A stretch of 51,418 bases of DNA, taken from positions 37,173-88,590 of the forward strand of contig CAJTNN010000008.1 of assembly GCA_910577585.1 (NCBI GenBank), given 5' to 3'. Below, one piece after another: positions 8,741 through 15,962 of the stretch. Position 1 is the first letter of the stretch, and every line of letters starts with the position of its first letter. Origin of the DNA: an uncultured Muribaculaceae bacterium (GTDB lineage Bacteria > Bacteroidota > Bacteroidia > Bacteroidales > Muribaculaceae). The notes under the pieces are model-generated. The model was not told the DNA's origin. It saw only the letters and a program-made list of their open reading frames with translations, and made no database searches. The position numbers were made by a program, and so were the translations under genes.

Positions 8741-10714
8741 TTACTTTCGCTCCTTGAGGTCGCCGTGGCGATATGCGCGCAGCAGCTCCTTGAGTTCGCG
8801 TATCTGGCTGAGGAGTTCGGCTCCTTTGTCGGTGTCGCGCACGCGCACGCGCTGGTGATTGAGCTCCACAATCTGGGTGGTGTCGAGGATGTCGGAGCCA
8901 TTCTTGACCGCCTCTTCGGCCGATGTGAAGGGCTCATGCTGCACAAGCTCGAAGCCGCGCGAGTGGTAGACGAGCGTATAGCCGGCGATACCGGTGGTGT
9001 TGTGGTAGGCTTTTGAGAAGCCGCCATCGATGACCATCATCTTGCCATTGGCCTTGATAGGATTCTCACCCTTGCCGGCCTTGACGGGCACATGGCCGTT
9101 GATGATGTGGCGATGCTGACCGCCGACTCCGAATGAGTCGAGAATCATGTCGCACACCTTCTCCTCCTCACGCAGCTTGTAGTAGTAGCCCTTCTCCTCA
9201 TGCTGCGGCTTTTTGTCTTTAAGGAGGTAGCGCTCGAAGGTGGCCATCTTCGCCTTGTCGAAGAGTGGTGAATCGGGACCACACCAGATATAGAAGTAAT
9301 AGTCGCGGGCATAGGCACGCTGCTCGGCGGGGGTGTCGGGATCGAATGCCGAACGCATCAGGGCCTCTACCCTCTTCAGCAGGGGCTTGCCGCTGAGAAT
9401 CTCATCCATTACGGCCACCTCCTTCAGAGTGCCGTCGGCATTCAGGGGCACCGAGGCATGGAAGAGCAGATTGGAGTTGCAGATATTGTAGATGCCTCCA
9501 TGCGAGAGGAATACGTGCATGTGCTGCTTGAGTTTGTCGCTGACATTGAAGCTATGCACGAGTTTGTTGACCAGCTCGCGCTCCTCGACTGTGAGTGCAT
9601 ATGGGTCGGTGGGGTCGATTGTGGGGAAGTGCTTGTCGAGCAGCTTATAGCTCTCGCCATCGACCTCGACGGTGCCGTTGTTGAAGTCGATGTGATGCAG
9701 CAGTCGGCGGTCGTCCATATTCCATTCGGGATGCCGGCGTATGAGGTCGGCCTCGAGTTTGAACTGGATTACGGTGATGGCCTTGTGCATCTTGGCGGTG
9801 AGGCGGCGGCTCTTGAGTGTCAGCGGGTCGCTGCCGGGGCTGAGCTTGGGCGAGAATACCTCGCAGGGGTCATCGCCATAGACCTCCATGGCGAATGTAG
9901 CCAATGGCACGAGGTTGATGCCATAGCCATCCTCGAGAGTCTCCATATTGCTGTAGCGCAGGCAGATGCGTATGGCATTGGCGATACAGGCCTCGCATCC
10001 GGCGGCGGCCCCCATCCAGAGGGCATCGTGGTTGCCCCATTGGATGTCGTAGTCGCGATAGTTCTGCAGAAGGTCGAGTATCAGATGGGCGCCCGGACCG
10101 CGGTCGTAGATGTCGCCGAGTATATGCAGCTGGTCGATGCTGAGAGTCTGAATGACCCGGCATATGGCCTTGATGAATGAGTCGGCCTGACCGGTGGTGA
10201 TGATAGTCTCGACGATACGGGTGTAATACATCTGTTTATCCTCGCCCGAGGGGGCCTCGTGCAGCAATTCCTCGATGATATAGGCGAATTCCTTGGGGAG
10301 AGCCTTGCGCACCTTCGAGCGTGTATATTTCGAGCTCACCTCCTGCAGCACCTTCACCAGGCGATGCAGCGTGACGCTGTAGAAGTCGCGCAGATTGGGC
10401 TCGGTAGTCTTGACATGGTCGAGTTTACGCCCGGGATAGTAGATGAGCGAGCAGAGCTGGCGTATCTCCTCCTCGCGCATTGATATGGCAAAGAGCTCGC
10501 GCACTTTGCGGCGTATGTTGCCCGAGGCATTCTTGAGGATGTGCGAGAATGCCTCATGTTCGCCATGGATATCGGCCACAAAGTGCTCTGTGCCCTTAGG
10601 GAGATTCAGGATAGCCTCGAGATTGATTATCTCGGTGGCGGCGGCCGATGCGGTGCCGAAATTCTGCGAGAGGAGTTCGAGCACACGGCGGTCAGATTGG
10701 TTCATGGTCTTCAT
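8741..10714 (-). CDS. fbp: Fructose-1,6-bisphosphatase, class III
   Basis: A gluconeogenic enzyme that hydrolyses fructose-1,6-bisphosphate to fructose-6-phosphate. The 657-residue length and the metallophosphatase motifs are those of the class III (Firmicutes-type) FBPase rather than the classical FBPase fold: VADIHGEHEAF at about residues 46-56, GDIYDRGPGAH, and WGNHDALWMG, with later GHVPVKAGKGENP and DGGFSKAYH. The chosen ATG at 10714 could instead be the ATG at 10705, three codons later (MNQSDRR). It is convergent with prfB across a long palindrome and is followed upstream by the Wzi-family gene on the same strand. Confidence 0.92.
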   Translation of the reverse strand: MKTMNQSDRRVLELLSQNFGTASAAATEIINLEAILNLPKGTEHFVADIHGEHEAFSHILKNASGNIRRKVRELFAISMREEEIRQLCSLIYYPGRKLDHVKTTEPNLRDFYSVTLHRLVKVLQEVSSKYTRSKVRKALPKEFAYIIEELLHEAPSGEDKQMYYTRIVETIITTGQADSFIKAICRVIQTLSIDQLHILGDIYDRGPGAHLILDLLQNYRDYDIQWGNHDALWMGAAAGCEACIANAIRICLRYSNMETLEDGYGINLVPLATFAMEVYGDDPCEVFSPKLSPGSDPLTLKSRRLTAKMHKAITVIQFKLEADLIRRHPEWNMDDRRLLHHIDFNNGTVEVDGESYKLLDKHFPTIDPTDPYALTVEERELVNKLVHSFNVSDKLKQHMHVFLSHGGIYNICNSNLLFHASVPLNADGTLKEVAVMDEILSGKPLLKRVEALMRSAFDPDTPAEQRAYARDYYFYIWCGPDSPLFDKAKMATFERYLLKDKKPQHEEKGYYYKLREEEKVCDMILDSFGVGGQHRHIINGHVPVKAGKGENPIKANGKMMVIDGGFSKAYHNTTGIAGYTLVYHSRGFELVQHEPFTSAEEAVKNGSDILDTTQIVELNHQRVRVRDTDKGAELLSQIRELKELLRAYRHGDLKERK

Positions 10715-10742
10715 GATATGGTAGATTTAGAGTTGACTTTGC

Positions 10743-10797
10743 AGTGTGCCGGAATCCGGTGTAGAGAGGTATCTCAGCCGGGTGATTCCGGCACACT
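10743..10797 (-). terminator. Long-stem hairpin between the Wzi-family gene and fbp
   Basis: Perfect 14-bp arms (AGTGTGCCGGAATC/GATTCCGGCACACT) enclose a 27-nt loop that contains a smaller GAGA/TCTC stem. It lies about 50 bp past the stop of the Wzi-family gene and just upstream of fbp on the minus strand. It is a candidate terminator or leader element; no T-tract was seen. Confidence 0.5.
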
Positions 10798-10848
10798 TGA
10801 TTATGTTTTGCCAAATATGGTTGTGGTCAGCGACGTATCAGAGAGAAA

Positions 10849-12330
10849 TCAGAAACGTATCAGGCCACGCTTGGCGATAGAGATCTGCAGTCCTACGCTG
10901 CGGCCGAGCAGGCTTCCGCCATCGGCGCCGAGACCGACGGTGCCCTCCCATCCGCGCAATGCCGGGATATTGGAGGGTGCCCACTTGACTTCGGCGAGGA
11001 AGTTGAAGTTGTCGGCCACTTCGGGGAGAGGATTGGAGTATGTGCCCCAGTTGCGCGAGAAGGTGAGAAGCACGCGATAGGATATGTCGTCGGTGGGTTC
11101 ACCTTCGAAGCCCACATGATGCGCCCAGAGTCGGCTTGAGAGCAGCGAGAGGGTATGGTCGCTGTAGATGGGTGAGATTATCAGCGGGTTGCCGATGATG
11201 CGTCCCCAGTTCTGCCATGCTCCATAGATGGAGTGGAAGTAATATTGGTCGCGCCCGGAAATCTGCACGGGGATTTTGTCGGTCTTGTCCCAATACACGG
11301 GTCCGGTCTGGTCTTTGGTGTAGAGGAATTCATACACCACGCGGCTCACCCAGCGGTTGCGCGGCAGCTTTGCCTCGATGCCGTAGAGGCCATCCTTCCA
11401 GGGATATTCGATGTATAGCATCGAGTGGTCTTCAAACATGTGCTGATAGTAGAGCTTCACATTCCAGTCGGCTTTCGGATTCCAGGATAGGGCGAAGGTC
11501 CAGTTGCCTATGAAGTTGCCCTGGATGTTGGTCTTTTCGCCGGCGATGGTGCTGTCGTCACCCTCAAGGGGCACGAGCGCCTTCCAGAAGGCTTTGAGGC
11601 CTGAGGGATTCTTGGTGTAGGCGATCTGGCCATCGTTGGTGCGGTAATATGCTGAGCCGCCAAACTGGGTGGCCATCTCAATACCGGCCTCAAACTGGAG
11701 TGGAAATTTATCAGTATTGCCGTTGCGCAGCCAGAGCCCTTTGGAGTGATAGAGCACATTCTGGGGGTATACACCGTCGTCAACCCAATTGCGGAGCCAT
11801 CGGGAGTCGGTAAACATGCCGTAGCTCAGATAGCCCTTCACGCCGAGCCATCCGCGAGTGCCCCACACATCGGCATAATCGAATATGCCGAGGCGAATCT
11901 GGGGTATCGGCATGGCATTGGTCGAGAAGAGGAGATTGCCCGACGAGAGGCGCGGATTGGAGATTGCGCCCGGAATCTGCTTCTGCCCTATCATCGCGTC
12001 GAGGCAACGGTAGCGGATCTCGCCATAGGCCTGCTGGATATGGAAGGGCATCTGCTGGCGCACCCCACCCGTGAGTTCCAGCCCGGCCCCCCAGCTCCAG
12101 CGGCTATCGCGCCGCATGGGCTTGAAGATTCCTGCTGTCAGGCGCACATTGTTGGGTTCTATCGAACCCTGGCCATATGTGTTGTTGGCAAACCAGAAGG
12201 GTGAATGCTCACCCCCGCCGACGGCTGCCGTGAGGTCGGCATGCCACACGAGCGAGTCGACGCGTTCGGCATGGGCCGTGAGCGCGGTCAGCATCAGCAA
12301 GGGGAGTATGAATCTGAAAAGTTTAGTCAT
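10849..12330 (-). CDS. Capsule assembly Wzi-family outer membrane protein
   Basis: A 493-residue predicted outer membrane barrel with the N-terminal signal peptide MTKLFRFILPLLMLTALTAHA. The segments GGGEHSPFWFANNTYGQ, IGQKQIPGAISN and DYADVWGTRGWLGVKGYLSYG are typical of the Wzi family seen in Bacteroidetes. In E. coli, Wzi anchors group 1 capsule; in Bacteroidetes the function is mostly untested. Many aromatic residues and repeated amphipathic stretches fit a barrel. An upstream in-frame extension to 12600 would overlap the Fur-family gene and encode cysteine/arginine-rich sequence before the signal peptide, so the ATG at 12330 was chosen. The Fur-family gene lies 76 bp upstream on the same strand. 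Confidence 0.8.
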   Translation of the reverse strand: MTKLFRFILPLLMLTALTAHAERVDSLVWHADLTAAVGGGEHSPFWFANNTYGQGSIEPNNVRLTAGIFKPMRRDSRWSWGAGLELTGGVRQQMPFHIQQAYGEIRYRCLDAMIGQKQIPGAISNPRLSSGNLLFSTNAMPIPQIRLGIFDYADVWGTRGWLGVKGYLSYGMFTDSRWLRNWVDDGVYPQNVLYHSKGLWLRNGNTDKFPLQFEAGIEMATQFGGSAYYRTNDGQIAYTKNPSGLKAFWKALVPLEGDDSTIAGEKTNIQGNFIGNWTFALSWNPKADWNVKLYYQHMFEDHSMLYIEYPWKDGLYGIEAKLPRNRWVSRVVYEFLYTKDQTGPVYWDKTDKIPVQISGRDQYYFHSIYGAWQNWGRIIGNPLIISPIYSDHTLSLLSSRLWAHHVGFEGEPTDDISYRVLLTFSRNWGTYSNPLPEVADNFNFLAEVKWAPSNIPALRGWEGTVGLGADGGSLLGRSVGLQISIAKRGLIRF

Positions 12331-12406
12331 AGATATGGTGTAAGATGTGGATCGATGGTCATTGCCCGGTAATGATGCGGCCAACGCCGCCGGGCCGGAG
12401 ATGGAT

Positions 12407-12829
12407 TCATTCGCGACTACAAGCCGGGCAGCATCCCTTGAGCATGAAGTTGACCGACTCCACACTGAATCCCTCGGGAGTCTGCACCTCGGGCACCTGC
12501 GAGTCCTCCAGACAGAAGGTCTGCCGGCAGCGGGTGCAATAGAAATGCACATGCATGTCGGCCGAAGAGTGCACATGGTCGCGGCAGTGGCATAGCTCAT
12601 ACTTGGCTATGCCTCGCCCATCCTCCATGGTGTGGATCACGCCATGGGCCTCAAGGAGAGTGAGCACCCTGAAGACACTGCTCTTCTCGAGAGTCTCGAG
12701 AGCATCCGTAATCTCCATCAGGCTCATAGGGGCACCGGCGGCGGCAATGACGCGCAACACGAGCACCCGATTTGACGTCGGGCTCACGCCTGCACCCTTG
12801 AGTATGCTCTCCACATCTGTATTATTCAT
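12407..12829 (-). CDS. Fur-family transcriptional regulator
   Basis: A 140-residue metal-responsive repressor of the Fur/Zur/PerR superfamily. An N-terminal winged helix (VSPTSNRVLVLRVIA, SLMEITDALE, KSSVFRVLTLLEAHGVI) precedes a metal-binding dimerisation domain with the histidine-rich run HCRDHVHSSADMHVHFYC, a CTRC pair and a C-terminal CPAC pair, which fit a structural Zn(Cys)4 site. Which metal or signal it senses cannot be decided. An upstream in-frame start at 12877 would overlap panB; the ATG at 12829 leaves a 4-nt gap after the panB stop, suggesting co-transcription from panB. Confidence 0.88.
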   Translation of the reverse strand: MNNTDVESILKGAGVSPTSNRVLVLRVIAAAGAPMSLMEITDALETLEKSSVFRVLTLLEAHGVIHTMEDGRGIAKYELCHCRDHVHSSADMHVHFYCTRCRQTFCLEDSQVPEVQTPEGFSVESVNFMLKGCCPACSRE

Positions 12830-12833
12830 AGTT

Positions 12834-13655
12834 TCAATAGCTTTCCTTATCGTTGGGGAAGTCGCCCGACTTGACATCCTGGATGTAATGCTCTACGGCA
12901 TCGGTCATGACGCTTGCCACATCGGCATAACGGCGCAGGAAGCGGGGCGAGAAGCCCTGGTTGATGCCGAGCATGTCGTGCATCACGAGCACCTGGCCGT
13001 CGACGCCGCCGCCGGCACCTATGCCGATAATCGGGATTGACACCTCCTTGGCCACTCTCTCAGCGAGCCCGGCAGGCACCTTCTCGATGACCATGCCGAA
13101 GCAACCCAGCTCTTCGAGCATCTTCGCATCCTCAATGAGTTTCTGGGCCTCAGCCTCTTCGCGGGCGCGCACGGCATATGTGCCGAATTTATTGATGCTC
13201 TGCGGCGTCAGTCCAAGATGCCCCATTACGGGTATGCCGGCCGAGATTATGCGTTCGATAGATTCGCGGATTTCCGACCCACCCTCCATCTTGACAGCTT
13301 CGGCATGGCTCTCCTTCATGATGCGTATGGCTGAGGCGAGCGCCTCCTTTGAGTTGCCTTGATATGAGCCGAAGGGGAGGTCGACAATCACAAGCGCACG
13401 ATTGACCGCCTTCATCACCGACTTGGCATGATATATCATCTGGTCGAGAGTGATGGGGAGAGTGGTGGTGTTGCCGGCCATCACGTTAGAGGCTGAGTCA
13501 CCCACCAGGATGCAGTCGATGCCGGCGGCATCGATGATTTTGGCCGATGAGTAGTCATAGGCCGTCAGCATTGAGATTTTCTCACCGCGCTGTTTCATCT
13601 CGATCAGTCGGCGGGTGGTCACTTTGCGTGCGTTATCTACAGTATTGGTTGACAT
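12834..13655 (-). CDS. panB: 3-methyl-2-oxobutanoate hydroxymethyltransferase
   Basis: First committed step of pantothenate synthesis: transfers a hydroxymethyl group from methylene-tetrahydrofolate to alpha-ketoisovalerate, giving ketopantoate. The 273-residue protein has the family blocks KISMLTAYDYSSAKI, ILVGDSASNVMAGN, VVDLPFGSYQGN, VKMEGGSEI, GIPVMGHLGLTPQS and IGIGAGGGVDGQVLV, in the order expected for the PanB TIM barrel. The start is the ATG at 13655. The Fur-family gene follows 4 nt after its stop. No other pantothenate gene is in the window. Confidence 0.95.
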   Translation of the reverse strand: MSTNTVDNARKVTTRRLIEMKQRGEKISMLTAYDYSSAKIIDAAGIDCILVGDSASNVMAGNTTTLPITLDQMIYHAKSVMKAVNRALVIVDLPFGSYQGNSKEALASAIRIMKESHAEAVKMEGGSEIRESIERIISAGIPVMGHLGLTPQSINKFGTYAVRAREEAEAQKLIEDAKMLEELGCFGMVIEKVPAGLAERVAKEVSIPIIGIGAGGGVDGQVLVMHDMLGINQGFSPRFLRRYADVASVMTDAVEHYIQDVKSGDFPNDKESY

Positions 13656-13736
13656 TTCGTTATAACTTTAAATACCTAATCTTTTACCTGTTGAAACTAT
13701 TAACTTTCTCCGCTCTGCGTGGGAGCGGATGAATGA

Positions 13737-13830
13737 GTGCCGTCGCGGCACCATTCTGCCGGAGTGTCTTCGCGCACTCCGCTTGAGGAGAGTGTGATAA
13801 TGGTCAGCGCCCGGCAGGGGACGCTGACCA
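13737..13830 (-). terminator. Three small hairpins downstream of the amylase gene
   Basis: Three stems lie in tandem: GTGCCG/CGGCAC (13737-13751), GGAGTG/CACTCC (13761-13780) and TGGTCAGCG/CGCTGACCA (13801-13830). The last is 9 bp with a 12-nt loop and starts 20 bp past the amylase stop, the best terminator candidate of the three. Confidence 0.4.
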
Positions 13831-13850
13831 TCTGGGTTATTGGATATGGA

Positions 13851-15242
13851 TTATTCGTTGACCCACACCTGATACTCCCATGCGCCAAGATGATTGGGCA
13901 TCTGGGCGGGGGCACCGGTGAAGTAGTTGATTTTCGACACGTCAGAGGGGGCCTGGTCAGTGAATGTGACCATATTCTCTGAAGCCGAGAGGTTGACAAT
14001 CACAGTCACCTCGTCACCCTGCGCATCCTTGCGGGTGAAGGCGAGCACATCGGGGGTGGTGGTGTTCCATACGGTCATGGTGTCCATCTGGCCCGAGGCA
14101 TTGAGTGCCGAGTGGTTATGCTTCAGGGCATTGAGAGCCTCATAGAATGCGGTCATCTCATTGGCTGTGTAGTCGGGCTGGACTGTGTCGTACTCAAAGA
14201 ATTCGAAGGGGTGATTGAAGCCCACCTCCTGACCGGTGTACATCATCGGCATACCGGGCAGAGTGTAGCTGAGCACCGCGAATGCGCCGAGCGACTGACC
14301 GTAGCGCTCGAATTCCGTACCCTCCCATGAGTTGAGGTCATGGTTGGTGACCATGTTCATGTGGATAGAACCCTGCGGATACTCCTCGGCCTGCTTTTTG
14401 AGCAGGGCCACGATATCGGCGGCGTTGGCCTTGGCTCGCTTCTGATTGTGGTCGGCGGCGTAGGCGTTGACACCCTGTGTGGCTGCGATGTCGTTGAAGA
14501 GGTCCTTCATCGGCCATGCATAGTCGGCATTGAATGAATTGAGCAGCTCGGGCTTCGAAGCCTCGGCGAGCATGAAGATGGGCTTAATCTGCTGAAGCTG
14601 GGGGATAGCCTGCTCCCAGAATGCGGTGGGCACCTCGCCGGCCACATCGCAACGATAGCCGTCGATGTCAGCCTCGGTGATCCAGAATTTCAGCGCGTCG
14701 GTCATGGCCTCGACTGTGGCGGGATTCGAGTAGTCGAGCTTGTAGGTGTCGGTCCAGTCGAAGGGACCATACATCTTGCCGTCGGCATCTTTGGCATAGT
14801 ATTCAGCATTTTCTGTCACCCAGGCATTGTCGCATCCTGTATGATTGCAGACTTCGTCGAGAATCACCTTCATGCCGAGAGTATGGGCGGTGCGCACAAA
14901 CTCCTTGAGGTCCTCCATTGTGCCGAACTCCGGATTGACAGCCTTGTAATCCTTCACGGCGTAGTATGACCCGAGGGTGCCTTTGCGGTTGAGCTCGCTG
15001 ATGGGATGGATAGGCATCAGCCACACGATGTCGACTCCGAGATCCTTGAGTGCGGGGAGCCGCTTCTGCAGCCCTTTGAGATTACGTTCGGATGTGCCCT
15101 GACGCAGATTGGCCTCATAAATGACGGCATTCTCAATCCATTCGGGCGACACCTTCTTGCTCCCCTTAGGTGCGGGAGCTGCGAAAGCTGCCGGAGCAAG
15201 CATCGCGGTTGCCATGGCGGCAACGATAAGCTTATTTTTCAT
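13851..15242 (-). CDS. Secreted alpha-amylase family glycoside hydrolase (GH13)
   Basis: A 463-residue GH13 enzyme predicted to cut alpha-glucans such as starch or maltodextrins. A signal peptide (MKNKLIVAAMATAMLAPAAFAA) predicts export; there is no lipobox cysteine, so a periplasmic location is likely. The four conserved regions are visible: DEVCNH at 129-134, DGYRCDVAG with nucleophile D199, LAEA with acid/base E227, and NHD at 300-302 with the transition-state stabiliser D302. A small beta-sandwich C-terminal domain follows. No SusC/SusD pair or regulator is adjacent, so this is not a standard starch-utilisation locus. Confidence 0.9.
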   Translation of the reverse strand: MKNKLIVAAMATAMLAPAAFAAPAPKGSKKVSPEWIENAVIYEANLRQGTSERNLKGLQKRLPALKDLGVDIVWLMPIHPISELNRKGTLGSYYAVKDYKAVNPEFGTMEDLKEFVRTAHTLGMKVILDEVCNHTGCDNAWVTENAEYYAKDADGKMYGPFDWTDTYKLDYSNPATVEAMTDALKFWITEADIDGYRCDVAGEVPTAFWEQAIPQLQQIKPIFMLAEASKPELLNSFNADYAWPMKDLFNDIAATQGVNAYAADHNQKRAKANAADIVALLKKQAEEYPQGSIHMNMVTNHDLNSWEGTEFERYGQSLGAFAVLSYTLPGMPMMYTGQEVGFNHPFEFFEYDTVQPDYTANEMTAFYEALNALKHNHSALNASGQMDTMTVWNTTTPDVLAFTRKDAQGDEVTVIVNLSASENMVTFTDQAPSDVSKINYFTGAPAQMPNHLGAWEYQVWVNE

Positions 15243-15398
15243 CGCTATAACAATGTTTTTGTCGTAATTTCAGGCCTCCGGCGGCTGACTGCGCTGACTT
15301 CGTTCATGATTGAGCCGGGGGGGCACAGGTGCTGTCAATAAGGGTGTCAATAGAGTGCATCCCTCTGATGTAGCCGCAGGCCGGATACCTTTATCGTG

Positions 15399-15406
15399 CA
15401 AAAATA
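15399..15406 (-). promoter_or_regulatory. Possible amylase promoter -7 element
   Basis: TATTTTTG on the minus strand matches TAnnTTTG. An imperfect -33 element (ATTG at 15430-15427) lies about 20 bp upstream. The leader would be about 155 nt. Confidence 0.45.
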
Positions 15407-15450
15407 ACACAAATCCTCCTTATTTCCAATGAAGTCGCATAAACTTTTTT

Positions 15451-15490
15451 CAAGTGTGAGGTTATTTAAGCAAGTGTCAGGTTATTTAAG
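15451..15490. repeat. Two tandem copies of a 20-mer
   Basis: CAAGTGTGAGGTTATTTAAG is followed directly by a second copy differing at one base (CAAGTGTCAGGTTATTTAAG). The first is preceded by TAAACTTTTTTCAAG (15440-15454), a 15-mer that also occurs, inverted, at the outer right arm of the adjacent large inverted repeat (15722-15736). Its function is unknown. Confidence 0.8.
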
Positions 15491-15506
15491 ATTGCGATTG
15501 AAGAAA

Positions 15507-15746
15507 TGAACTGATTTAAACTTTTTACGAAAACTAAAAAAGTATTTTAAAATGTTTTCTTCAAGGCCAATCTTCATTAATATTTTGGCATCTTTCGGCC
15601 CTCTTCATCGGTCGCAATTGAAAATAGACGAATGCCTTAATCACTTCTCAATATGAGTCAATGCCCGCATTGCTCCCTCTTCGAGAACCGAAACCTGCTC
15701 AAAATCTTAATAAAGCTTGACCTTGAAAAAAGTTTAAATCAGTTCA
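15507..15746 (-). ncRNA. Candidate structured RNA or mobile-element remnant: 240-nt imperfect inverted repeat
   Basis: The outer 20 nt (15507-15526 and 15727-15746) are perfect inverted repeats. Further in, 15562-15580 pairs with 15707-15725 (16 of 19) and 15582-15603 pairs with 15683-15705 with a few mismatches. A 35-nt stretch is extra on the left arm. Four of the differences between the arms would be C-A mismatches on the plus strand but U-G wobbles on the minus strand, which favours an RNA read leftward. The long rod shape recalls 6S RNA or a MITE. No promoter was found on the right, so the RNA call is tentative. Confidence 0.4.
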
Positions 15747-15794
15747 ATGAACTCTTTGCGCTCTATCGTGCTGAGAAATCTGCGGATTTTTTAT

Positions 15795-15802
15795 TAACTT
15801 TG
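15795..15802 (+). promoter_or_regulatory. leuS promoter -7 element
   Basis: TAACTTTG matches TAnnTTTG. No TTTG lies at the right distance upstream. It would give a leuS leader of about 155 nt. Confidence 0.55.
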
Positions 15803-15834
15803 CAATACTCTATCAATCAAAGGGGGGCCGGCTG

Positions 15835-15942
15835 ATGCCGCGCTCCCTTGAATCGATAGCTATAGCTTTGGCTTTCATGAATTTGGCCGATATGAGCAGC
15901 CTCGCCCGGCAGTCTCAGATAGCGGCCACCGACAACGAATAA
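15835..15942 (+). other. Possible 35-codon upstream open frame in the leuS leader
   Basis: An ATG-started frame runs to a TAA 20 bp before the leuS ATG, inside the predicted leuS leader. It has four leucine codons in 35, including two TTG. It could be a leader peptide or chance; no Shine-Dalgarno or attenuator pair was identified. Confidence 0.25.
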
Positions 15943-15962
15943 CAACCTTCTTCCCATACGCG

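Larger units (their letters stand above)
15243..15962. other. 720-bp intergenic region with repeats, long inverted repeat and leuS leader
   Basis: It holds, left to right: a possible amylase -7 element on the minus strand (15399-15406), a tandem 20-mer (15451-15490), a large imperfect inverted repeat (15507-15746), a leuS -7 element (15795-15802), and a 35-codon upstream frame (15835-15942). The central part is A+T-rich compared with its surroundings. No convincing protein-coding gene was found; a 60-codon open frame at 15653 overlaps the inverted repeat and was not accepted. Confidence 0.7.

Noticed and set aside
12331..12600. N-terminal extension of the Wzi-family gene
   Set aside because: It overlaps the Fur-family gene in another frame, is rich in Cys and Arg, and lies before an obvious signal peptide.
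15451..15490. CRISPR array
   Set aside because: Only two tandem copies without spacers.
15653..15835. 60-codon frame on the plus strand in the amylase-leuS gap
   Set aside because: It overlaps the inverted repeat and leuS promoter, with no recognised family.
15806..15962. T-box riboswitch in the leuS leader
   Set aside because: No specifier loop or T-box sequence was recognised, and T-boxes are not typical of this phylum.
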